Positions 1-5,234 are shown, numbered from the stretch's first letter. The stretch is DNA of 7,423 nt from Hyphomicrobiales bacterium (GCA_016210825.1 JACQTM010000369.1:1-7423); one strand, 5' to 3'. Notes: generated by a model from the letters alone, not told the origin. Program-made: numbers and translations.

Positions 1-95
1 CGCAGCGGTTACACCTGAACCCCGCCGGTGTCCCGATACGCGAAAAAATTGCTGACAATTCGTTCATATCGACCGGTTCAATCACGCCGAGCTGA

Positions 96-124
96 TTGTT
101 ATCCGGTAGCTGCGGGACTAGATT
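96..124 (+). promoter_or_regulatory. Possible sigma-70-type promoter for the Tyr-rich protein gene
   Basis: TTGTTA (96-101) and TAGATT (119-124) are separated by 17 bp. Each matches 4 of 6 bases of the housekeeping -35 and -10 consensus, and the -10 lies about 60 bp before the start codon at 185. This is a weak match seen by eye; the rest of 1-184 shows no convincing gene. Frame 1 is open only to a TGA at 16-18, which could be the tail of an upstream gene but is too short to judge. Confidence 0.25.
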
Positions 125-184
125 ATGGACAAGGGCGACTTCTCCGCTTCACGACCGCTCGTCGTGTGCGACACGGAGGAACCC

Positions 185-463
185 ATGCGCAAGACCTTGC
201 TGACCCTTCTGCCGGTTGCGCTCATCGCGCTGTCGGCACCGCAATCGGCATCCGCCATGCCGATTGACGACTTGGCGCGTAAAGTCGTCACGGCGGCTGA
301 GCCCGTGACCTATTACGGTTACGGCTATTATCCGCGCTATCGCTACCACAACTACGCTCCGTATTATTACAGCTACAGGTATAAGCCGTATTATTACAAC
401 TACTACTCCGCTCCGCGTTACTATTATTATCCGCGACGTCACTACTATTATTATCGCTGGTAG
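185..463 (+). CDS. Small secreted tyrosine-rich protein
   Basis: This is a 92-residue protein of unknown function. Residues 1-24 form a clear Sec signal peptide: basic MRKT, a hydrophobic stretch LLTLLPVALIAL, and a likely SASA cleavage site. After a short ordinary segment (about 25-42), the last 50 residues contain 26 tyrosines, in runs of up to four, mixed with Arg, Lys, His, Pro, Asn and Gly. They have no acidic residue and the protein has no cysteine. The start at 185 is chosen because GGAGG lies just before it (176-180) and the signal peptide begins there; an in-frame ATG at 125 would add 20 non-signal-like residues. A hairpin terminator follows 12 bp after the stop. Tyr/Arg-rich small exported proteins occur in rhizobial genomes, but I know no established role. 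A surface, matrix or polyanion-binding role is only inference from the basic aromatic composition. Confidence 0.8.
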   Translation: MRKTLLTLLPVALIALSAPQSASAMPIDDLARKVVTAAEPVTYYGYGYYPRYRYHNYAPYYYSYRYKPYYYNYYSAPRYYYYPRRHYYYYRW

Positions 464-475
464 TGGCGGCCGTGA

Positions 476-494
476 CGGGAGAATAGTTCTCCCG
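476..494 (+). terminator. Hairpin terminator after the Tyr-rich gene
   Basis: CGGGAGAA and TTCTCCCG form a perfect 8-bp stem around a TAG loop, starting 12 bp after the stop codon. There is no T-run behind it (CATGACAAAG follows), so it is either a weak intrinsic terminator or an mRNA 3'-end stabiliser. Confidence 0.5.
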
Positions 495-636
495 CATGAC
501 AAAGGTCCGGATGCCGTACAGCGTGCCGCGGGGTGGATGTCTTGCGCACGGCAACGCTGCGGCTTTCGGATTTCATTCCGACAGCCTGGTCGGGAGAGTG
601 CAACTCCGCTCAGTCGGCGTCATAGGCGGGATTGAC

Positions 637-698
637 CGCAAGTTGGATATACCCGACTTGCGCATGTTTCGTGCGGAACCCGCGTATATGCGAGTTCC
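637..698. repeat. REP-like paired palindrome, unit 1 (two 24-bp hairpins)
   Basis: The first palindrome (638-661, extendable to 637-662) has arms GCAAGTTGGA and ACCCGACTTGC around a TATA-like centre. It differs from a perfect palindrome by one G-T pair (positions 7/18) and one A-C mismatch (10/15). After a 13-bp linker (GCATGTTTCGTGC) comes the second (675-698): arms GGAACCCGCG and GCGAGTTCC around GTATAT, with one C-A mismatch and one G-T pair. The substitutions relative to perfect symmetry are transitions, as expected of ageing copies. The two-hairpin layout is like REP/BIME-type intergenic elements, but I cannot name a catalogued family. Confidence 0.65.
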
Positions 699-749
699 AA
701 TACATGCATTCCACTCGCAAGAATCGTTTTCAAAAATAACGGATGGCAC

Positions 750-815
750 CGCAACTCGGGCCTGCCCGAGTTGCGCATCGTTATGTGCTGCAAGTCGGGT
801 ATACCCGACTTGCAG
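750..815. repeat. REP-like paired palindrome, unit 2 (two hairpins, one a perfect 28-mer)
   Basis: The first palindrome (751-774, plus one flanking C-G pair) has 11-bp arms GCAACTCGGGC and GCCCGAGTTGC around CT. After a 15-bp linker (GCATCGTTATGTGCT, similar to the linker of unit 1) comes a palindrome that is perfect over 28 bp (788-815). Its half-site is CTGCAAGTCGGGTA followed by its exact reverse complement. The 24-bp core at 790-813 is the symmetrical version of the degenerate copy at 638-661. The whole unit parallels unit 1 at an offset of 113-115 bp, indicating a duplicated two-hairpin element rather than isolated operators. Confidence 0.7.
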
Positions 816-930
816 TGTTAAACCTGGCCATGACGAGACCGGCGCTTTGAACCTTTCTCCCCGCCACGGCGACTAAAGCCCGAGGGGCTGCGATGCGGCC
901 TCCTGCAAATCCACGCCACAGCAGACCTTA

Positions 931-936
931 AAGGAG
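931..936 (+). promoter_or_regulatory. Ribosome binding site of the NG-repeat gene
   Basis: AAGGAG lies 7 bases before the ATG at 944. It is one of the best Shine-Dalgarno matches in the window and supports both the reality of this low-complexity gene and its start. Confidence 0.8.
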
Positions 937-943
937 TTAGCAA

Positions 944-1324
944 ATGATCACGCTTGCCCGGAACACCCTTGCCGCCGCCCTCGTTGGCGCCACGATCCTT
1001 GCAGCCGGCCCGGCATTCGCCGCCATGAGCGAAAACGGCGCCACCATCAACGGCACCTTCCTGAACGGCGTCGGGGATAATGGCATCCGCCTGAACGGCA
1101 TCCAGAGCAACGCTGCCCTCTGGAACGGCTTCGCCAATGGTTGGGCGAACGGCTGGCAGAATGGCTGGAGCAACGGGAGAGACATGAACGGCACGACCCT
1201 GCAAGGCACCCAGGTGAATGGTTACAACAACGGCACCTGGAACAACGGTTTCAATAACGGCGTCGACGCCACCGGCACCGACAGCCACGCGCTGCGCGTG
1301 ATCGGGATCGAGCTGCCGCGCTGA
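944..1324 (+). CDS. Secreted Asn-Gly (NG) tandem-repeat protein
   Basis: This 126-residue protein is of unknown function. Residues 1-26 or 27 are a Sec signal peptide (MITLARNTLAAALVGATILA, then AGPAFA-A). The mature part is built on NG pairs at residues 31, 36, 41, 46, 51 and 61 (period 5; residue 56 is a degenerate NA). They continue at 65, 69, 73 and 77 (period 4, each mostly followed by Trp or Phe), then 82, 92, 96, 101 and 105, with QG at 87. A short tail without the repeat (about 107-126) ends in RVIGIELPR. There is no Cys. The 12-bp DNA repeat encoding the period-4 part runs from 1124. The layout recalls pentapeptide-type beta-solenoids (xLNGx in place of A[D/N]LxX), but the period switch and Trp ladder are not typical, so a surface or carbohydrate-contacting role is inference. 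A good ribosome binding site precedes it and a strong terminator follows. Confidence 0.82.
   Translation: MITLARNTLAAALVGATILAAGPAFAAMSENGATINGTFLNGVGDNGIRLNGIQSNAALWNGFANGWANGWQNGWSNGRDMNGTTLQGTQVNGYNNGTWNNGFNNGVDATGTDSHALRVIGIELPR
1124..1171 (+). repeat. 12-bp coding tandem repeat (four units, NGxx)
   Basis: Four consecutive 12-bp units, each of the form AAY-GGY-TKS-NNN, encode NGFA, NGWA, NGWQ and NGWS, followed by a further AACGGG at 1172. Third-position differences between units (AAC/AAT, GGC/GGT) show the repeat is old enough to have drifted silently while the NG[W/F] pattern stayed. Confidence 0.7.
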
Positions 1325-1351
1325 CTCTAGCGAACCGGCGCAAAGAATTGT

Positions 1352-1380
1352 AAACCGGCTGCATGGTTTGCGGCCGGTTT
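1352..1380 (+). terminator. Intrinsic terminator of the NG-repeat gene
   Basis: AAACCGGCTGC (1352-1362) and GCGGCCGGTTT (1370-1380) pair over 11 bp with one G-U, closing a 7-base loop ATGGTTT. GTTATT follows, giving a T-rich tail. It lies 27 bp after the stop at 1324. This is the best rho-independent terminator in the window. The only ATG available to the next gene (1363-1365) is exactly in its loop. Confidence 0.75.
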
Positions 1381-2373
1381 GTTATTCGGTCAGCCTTCTG
1401 CGCGGCATTCATTGTTGCGGCGCTTTTCCTTCCATCAACGTCGTCATGGCCGGGCAAGGGGGTCCGGCCTTTGGCCGGCTCGGGTGTAAACTTGAGCCAG
1501 TCATCCATCTCCCCACAAGAAGATGGATCATCGAATCGCGGCGTTTCGCGCCGGTCCGATGATGGCGCGCAGAGAATTGCGCCTACGGCCGGACAGATCC
1601 TTGCGCCTACGCCCCGCCCTGTTTTCGCACAGCAAAGCACAAAGCCCCCCGCGCCTGTCGTCTCCGTCATCGGCACCACATTGCGCGCCACCTTGCCGGA
1701 CGGATCGGTGCGCGAAGGCACGGCGCTCACAGGCGCCATTCTTCATGTCACAACCGGCGGGCAGACCGCCCGCGTGCGCATCGCCGCAATCGAAAAGGAC
1801 GCGCGCGATCCAGGCGGCGAAATCCTGCTCTACGATTTCCGCGTCATCGCGCCCGACGGCAGCGAGCAGCCGCTATGTCTGCCCGATCCCGACGGCCGCC
1901 GGCTCGGTCTGCCGCTCGCGGGAAAGAGCGACCCAGCCGGCATGCTGCGCGCGGGCGGCGCCAACGATTTCGAACTCGTCTGCACATCGGGCGCGCAAGG
2001 CAAATGCGCGCGCTTCGGCTATAAGCCTTGGGCGCAGGCGCCGGGCAATCGCCCAATGCGCGACTTCTACAATGCCTGCGTGCGCCTGTTGCGCGGCGAT
2101 TATTGCGGCGACAACCGCCCGTTCACGCGCGACGGTACGCTGGTCGACATCTATGACCGCATCGGCGTGCAAAAATCCGACGACGATCCAAGTTTAAGTT
2201 TCGAAGCGGTGTGGGGGCCGGACGGCGCATTGTGCGTCGCGCATACTCGCATCCCCGACATTGTCACACTCGAAGGTCTTGCCAAGCTGTGCCCGCGGCT
2301 TGCCGGGCGCCTTGGGCCCGCGGTCTGCAACGAAAATGAGCCTGGTGGGCTCATTGTTAACCGGTCGAAGTAG
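1363..2373 (+). CDS. Exported ADYC-domain protein
   Basis: This is a 336-residue protein of the ADYC domain family, an extracytoplasmic cysteine-rich family of unknown biochemical role (from memory). The signature block is at about 237-266: NACVRLLRGDYCGDNRPFTR, then DGTLVDIYD; here the family's A-D-Y-C is G-D-Y-C. Other family-like blocks are PLCLPDPDGRRLG (170-182), FELVCTSGAQGKCARFGYKPW (within 203-223, split here by its two Cys) and the tail GGLIVNRS. Eight cysteines (172, 207, 215, 239, 248, 291, 310, 322) lie in the domain, an even number suiting disulfides in an exported protein. Residues 6-24 are hydrophobic and could be a signal peptide, without a clear cleavage site. Residues 28-95 are a linker with no family resemblance. 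A stop at 1351-1353 leaves ATG 1363 as the only upstream start; it has no ribosome binding site and lies in a terminator loop, so the 5' end is uncertain. Confidence 0.82.
   Translation: MVCGRFVIRSAFCAAFIVAALFLPSTSSWPGKGVRPLAGSGVNLSQSSISPQEDGSSNRGVSRRSDDGAQRIAPTAGQILAPTPRPVFAQQSTKPPAPVVSVIGTTLRATLPDGSVREGTALTGAILHVTTGGQTARVRIAAIEKDARDPGGEILLYDFRVIAPDGSEQPLCLPDPDGRRLGLPLAGKSDPAGMLRAGGANDFELVCTSGAQGKCARFGYKPWAQAPGNRPMRDFYNACVRLLRGDYCGDNRPFTRDGTLVDIYDRIGVQKSDDDPSLSFEAVWGPDGALCVAHTRIPDIVTLEGLAKLCPRLAGRLGPAVCNENEPGGLIVNRSK
1448..1528. repeat. Palindrome-dense, REP-like stretch inside the ADYC gene linker
   Basis: CCGGCC-TTT-GGCCGG (1464-1478) is a perfect 6-bp hairpin. An upstream GGCCGG at 1448-1453 can pair with the same CCGGCC. 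Further on, ATCCATCT (1503-1510) and AGATGGAT (1521-1528) form an 8-bp inverted repeat. The bases from 1441 (TCGTCATGGCCGGGC) resemble, from memory, the start of a common Bradyrhizobium-type intergenic palindrome whose in-frame translation gives SSWPG, as here at residues 27-31. This may be a repeat element absorbed into the coding sequence; the family assignment is unverified. Confidence 0.4.
2335..2355 (+). terminator. Hairpin at the 3' end of the ADYC gene
   Basis: AATGAGCC and GGCTCATT pair over 8 bp around a TGGTG loop, inside the last codons of the gene, 18 bp before the stop codon ends. Only GTT follows, so termination is possible but not well supported. The 160 bp to the convergent gene (2374-2533) contain a weaker CATGGC/GCCATG hairpin (2414-2433) and no gene. 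A GCGCGG/CCGCGC pair at 2528-2549 overlaps the stop codon of the minus-strand protease gene. Confidence 0.3.
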
Positions 2374-2533
2374 CTGACGTTCCGAAAGTCTATTGCTCAC
2401 AACAATGTTTATTCATGGCACTTTTCGGCCATGGCAGAGATGCCTGATTTGCATCCGCAAAGCACTTCAAAACGAACGTCGACCAACCGTTGCACATCGA
2501 TTGCGATTTATGGACACACGGCCTTGAGCGCGG

Positions 2534-3235
2534 TCACGGATATCCGCGCATGATCAATTTTTCGCCGCGGACCTCCCAGCTTTCCAGCCGATTGAGAAAG
2601 CTCATGCCGAGCAGACTGATCTTGAGCTGTCCGGGCTGCGCAATCAGCGCAGGGACCGAGCGCTCGACGATGCCGCCAATGCCGACGCGATCGAGTGTAA
2701 CCGCTGCCGCACGCGTTCGCCCGTTTGCCGTATCGACATTGACATTATATGCGAGCACTTCGAGCGGCAGCCCTGCTGACTTGGCGGCGTCGTGGGTAAG
2801 CACCACGGCGGATGCGCCGGTGTCGAGTGCCATCGCGACCCGCGAACCGTTGACCTGCGCCGACACGCTGAACTCGCCGCCGCGACCACGCGCGATTTCG
2901 ACAACCCGTCCGCGTGTCGCCGCACGTCCCGGCACGACTTCGGCGAGGATGCGCTCCGAGATATCGCGCAGCTCGAATCGGTAGGTGTATCCGGCGACCA
3001 GCAGCAGCGCGACAACCACCCAGAGCAACGCAGCCTGCAACGCTTGCGCAAAGCTCTCGCGGAATAGCACGAGAATCGAGCCGCCGAGAAAAACGAGAAA
3101 AGCGATCTTCGCCGCGAGTGAGCCGAATTCGTCGGTCGTGAGCGATCCGATATTTCCTTGACCTTGACGTGCAAGGACGATGATGGCCGAAAGTCCAAGA
3201 CCGAGCAGAAGAAACCAGAGAAGGCGATTGCGCAC
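2534..3235 (-). CDS. Membrane-anchored retropepsin-like aspartic protease (clan AA, DTGA type)
   Basis: This 233-residue protein has three membrane helices at about 4-21, 41-58 and 66-84, followed by a soluble domain from about 110. The topology would place that domain in the periplasm. The domain holds the single catalytic motif LDTGAS (137-142) and the later hydrophobic-Gly element LLGMSFL (208-214). One DTG per chain means the enzyme should act as a homodimer, as retroviral proteases do. It fits the family of alphaproteobacterial membrane retropepsins that includes Rickettsia APRc and, as I recall, Caulobacter PerP; the substrate here is unknown. The start is GTG at 3235, with TGAGG 8 bases upstream. 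That TGAGG contains the stop codon of the DUF1289 gene, so the two are translationally coupled. All expected catalytic features are present. Confidence 0.88.
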   Translation of the reverse strand: MRNRLLWFLLLGLGLSAIIVLARQGQGNIGSLTTDEFGSLAAKIAFLVFLGGSILVLFRESFAQALQAALLWVVVALLLVAGYTYRFELRDISERILAEVVPGRAATRGRVVEIARGRGGEFSVSAQVNGSRVAMALDTGASAVVLTHDAAKSAGLPLEVLAYNVNVDTANGRTRAAAVTLDRVGIGGIVERSVPALIAQPGQLKISLLGMSFLNRLESWEVRGEKLIMRGYP

Positions 3236-3245
3236 GGGAGCGACC

Positions 3246-3449
3246 TCAGGACACAGGGTGCTTGGCCAAGGTATTGCGGCGAAGCGCAGCCAGCCGCTTC
3301 GGTAGGCTCGCCATGACGTGCGCCCGCTCCGCGCTCGTATAGTTTAACCAGCGTTCGATTTCATCGGTCGAACGGCCGCAGCCGAGACACACGCCGGATG
3401 CGGAATCCAGCACGCAGATCTTGGTGCAAGGCGACGCGATTTCAGACAT
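3246..3449 (-). CDS. DUF1289 four-cysteine small protein
   Basis: The protein has 67 residues and belongs to the DUF1289 family (E. coli YdhL is a member, from memory). The diagnostic pattern is SPCTKICVLDSASGVCLGCG: Cys8, Cys12, Cys21 and Cys24, followed by the family's usual T-x-x-E-I-x-x-W helix (TDEIERW) and a basic tail. Four closely spaced cysteines suggest a bound metal or Fe-S cluster, but the function is not established. ATG 3449 is chosen because family members begin just before the SPC motif. An in-frame GTG at 3509 would add 20 residues (GPYLARESGKPQR and neighbours) with no family similarity. The stop overlaps the ribosome binding site of the protease gene 10 bp before its GTG. 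The kinase gene ends 90 bp upstream on the same strand, so all three could share a transcript. Its own Shine-Dalgarno match is poor. Confidence 0.87.
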   Translation of the reverse strand: MSEIASPCTKICVLDSASGVCLGCGRSTDEIERWLNYTSAERAHVMASLPKRLAALRRNTLAKHPVS

Positions 3450-3539
3450 GCGCTGCGGTTTCCCCGATTCACGAGCAAGATAAGGACCGTGGCGCGGAAG
3501 GCAATCCACGCGCTATCACGGGATTGACGAATTCAGGCG

Positions 3540-5123
3540 TCAGGCACCGGCCGAGGTCGCTGGCCGCTTGCGGTGCGCCGATTTGTCTTCAGCGGACGCA
3601 CGTGGCGTGTTGGTAGGCAGGATGGATGGCGCGGGTTCAGTGAGCGGTGCGAGCGCCGACATGACTCGCTCGGATGGAAAGGCGACGACAACCTCCGTTC
3701 CCACCCGTACCTTCGAGCGCAACGTGAAGGTGCCGCCATGCAGGTCGATCAGGTTCTTCGCGATTGGCAGCCCGAGCCCGGAGCCTTGTTCGGCCGATTT
3801 TATCGAGGTCGAGCCCTGGCCGAAGGTTGCGAGCACGATCGGGATTTCCTCCTCGGGAATGCCCGGTCCGTTGTCCTTGACGCTCATGTATTGACCGCCG
3901 GATGCAGTCCAGCCAACCTTCAACCAGATCTCGCCGCCCTGCGGTGTGAACTTGATGGCGTTGGTGAGAAGATTGAGACAAATCTGGCGAACCGCGCGCT
4001 CGTCGGCCCACAGGCGCGGCAAATCCGGCTCGAATAGCTCGTGGATCGTCAATCCGCGATTTTTCGCGCGTAACTTCATCAAGTGATGGCAATCCTCGAC
4101 AACGGCCGCGAGCTGCACCGGTTCCTCGTTGAGCTCGTAGCGTCCCGCCTCGATGCGCGAGAGATCGAGAATTTCATTGATCAGGTTAAGTAGATGCTGG
4201 CCGGAATTATGGATGTCGTTGGAATAGTCCTTGTAGGCCGGCACCGTGTGGGTACCAAACACCTCGCCCTTCATGACTTCGGAGAATCCGAGAATGGCAT
4301 TGAGTGGCGTTCTCAATTCATGACTCATTTGCGCAAGGAATTGCGATTTCGAGATGTTGGCGGCTTCCGCGCGGCTGCGCGCCTCATCGGAGATCGCCTT
4401 AGCGTGCTCGAGCTCGCCGATCAGCGCATCTTTCTCGGCGCGGGCGACGAGCGTCGCGAGCGTCGCCGAATGCAGCCGGTACGCGAGCAGCCCGAAGTAG
4501 ACTTGCGCGGTAATGGCCATCACCGCGAGAATAAAATCATTTAAATCGCCATTGGCCGCAAGGTTGAGCGCCACCGCGGCGGTTACCGGCAACGTACCGG
4601 CAAGTACCGCGACAGGCAGGCTGAAGGCGAGCATATTTGAGAGCGCCACCACGAGCAGCATGACGAAGAGCATGAAGGTGCTTGAGCCTTTGTCCCCGCC
4701 TGCCGGCTGCACCAGATTGAACATCCAGGCGAGCCCGAAGAACAAGTCCAGCATGACGAAACGAAACCGCCAGGCGCGGATGTTGGCATTGACCGGCGTT
4801 TCGGCGAGGAATTGGCGGCATTTGGCGACAATGGTCAGGTGAACCATCAGCATCGCCACGATCCAAATGCCGGCGTTGACCGCGCCCGTCCACAAGCTCG
4901 AGAGGAAACCGACGGTTGATACCAATAGAATAATGACAAGGGAGGCTGACAGGCGGTTCTGCGCGAATTGGCGCAGCAGCTCGTAATCGAAAGCCGGCCG
5001 CGTGCCGGTTGTGGATGTTAGCCGGTCACGCGCATCGCGCACGCGCTGCATGGCCGCGCGGCGGCGCTTGGCCGCGGTGCGGTCATTGGCCGGTCCGGTA
5101 TCGCGCTGGTCGGTTGGAGACAT
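3540..5123 (-). CDS. Six-TM sensor histidine kinase, PdhS/PleC-like core
   Basis: This is a 527-residue membrane histidine kinase. A basic cytoplasmic N-terminus (1-55) is followed by about six hydrophobic helices (58-78, 82-100, 121-138, 149-168, 170-190, 194-216) with short loops and no large periplasmic sensor domain. A coiled helix (about 225-260) leads into the HisKA domain, with phospho-acceptor His268 in MSHELRTPLNAILGF. The ATPase domain is complete: N box NLLTNAIKF (384-392), G1 DNGPGIP (417-423), F box FGQGSTS (434-440) and G2 GSGLGLPIAKNL (447-458). Residues 486-527 are a Pro/Ser/basic disordered tail. There is no receiver domain and no adjacent response regulator. The HisKA region resembles the PdhS/DivJ/PleC group of alphaproteobacterial kinases, but I do not assign an ortholog. 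ATG 5123 has no clear Shine-Dalgarno sequence (GCGAAAA before it). The gene is divergent from the GST gene. Confidence 0.9.
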   Translation of the reverse strand: MSPTDQRDTGPANDRTAAKRRRAAMQRVRDARDRLTSTTGTRPAFDYELLRQFAQNRLSASLVIILLVSTVGFLSSLWTGAVNAGIWIVAMLMVHLTIVAKCRQFLAETPVNANIRAWRFRFVMLDLFFGLAWMFNLVQPAGGDKGSSTFMLFVMLLVVALSNMLAFSLPVAVLAGTLPVTAAVALNLAANGDLNDFILAVMAITAQVYFGLLAYRLHSATLATLVARAEKDALIGELEHAKAISDEARSRAEAANISKSQFLAQMSHELRTPLNAILGFSEVMKGEVFGTHTVPAYKDYSNDIHNSGQHLLNLINEILDLSRIEAGRYELNEEPVQLAAVVEDCHHLMKLRAKNRGLTIHELFEPDLPRLWADERAVRQICLNLLTNAIKFTPQGGEIWLKVGWTASGGQYMSVKDNGPGIPEEEIPIVLATFGQGSTSIKSAEQGSGLGLPIAKNLIDLHGGTFTLRSKVRVGTEVVVAFPSERVMSALAPLTEPAPSILPTNTPRASAEDKSAHRKRPATSAGA

Positions 5124-5180
5124 TTTTCGCTAATTGAAGTGTGCGGCGGCCAGAAAATTCAGGCTAAACTGGCGCAAATT

Positions 5181-5200
5181 CCTTAAGGCCAAACTTAAGG
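5181..5200. promoter_or_regulatory. Inverted repeat in the divergent kinase/GST spacer
   Basis: CCTTAAG (5181-5187) and CTTAAGG (5194-5200) are a perfect 7-bp inverted repeat with a GCCAAA spacer, 35 bp before the GST start and 58 bp before the kinase start. It contains TTAA-N8-TTAA, one base longer than the CtrA box TTAA-N7-TTAA known from alphaproteobacteria. GGCTAAACT (5162-5170) and GGCCAAACT (5187-5195) also form a direct repeat at a 25-bp interval. It is a plausible operator for one or both divergent genes; the regulator is unknown. Confidence 0.4.
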
Positions 5201-5234
5201 GGTTGGTGAAAAACGTGGTTAACGGTGGAATACC

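Larger units (their letters stand above)
495..930. other. Intergenic region rich in palindromes; no convincing gene
   Basis: About 435 bp separate the Tyr-rich and NG-repeat genes. A plus-strand frame is open from 496 to 876, but it runs straight through four palindromes, has no ribosome binding site, and gives a protein with no recognisable feature, so I do not call it. The region holds the palindrome pairs listed separately. It also has a short hairpin at 877-889 (AGCCC, loop GAG, GGGCT) about 55 bp before the NG-repeat start. The promoter of that gene must lie here, but I see no good -35/-10 pair. Confidence 0.6.

Noticed and set aside
125..184. Earlier ATG for the Tyr-rich protein
   Set aside because: It would place 20 non-hydrophobic residues before a good signal peptide, and the GGAGG sits before ATG 185 instead.
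28..267. Plus-strand open frame at the window start
   Set aside because: It overlaps the start and signal peptide of the Tyr-rich gene in another frame, with no ribosome binding site or recognisable product.
638..813. CRISPR array
   Set aside because: The units are palindromes of differing sequence with short related linkers, not identical direct repeats separated by unique spacers of even length, and no cas gene is present.
496..876. Plus-strand open frame of 126 codons between the two small secreted genes
   Set aside because: It runs through all four palindromes, has no ribosome binding site, no domain and no signal peptide. Palindromes without in-frame stops explain the openness.
1523..2197. 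Long plus-strand frame overlapping the ADYC gene
   Set aside because: Its translation is Arg/Ser/Ala-rich with no family features, typical of a shifted frame in GC-rich DNA. The ADYC frame holds the conserved Cys motifs.
2414..2433. CATGGC/GCCATG hairpin as a terminator between the convergent genes
   Set aside because: The 6-bp stem with an 8-base loop and no T-run is too weak to call by eye.
2490..2984. Plus-strand frame opposite the protease gene
   Set aside because: It lies antisense to the DTGAS-containing protease domain and has Ser/Arg/Thr-rich shadow composition.
3450..3509. GTG-started 20-residue extension of the DUF1289 protein
   Set aside because: Family members begin just before the SPC motif, and the extra residues show no family similarity.
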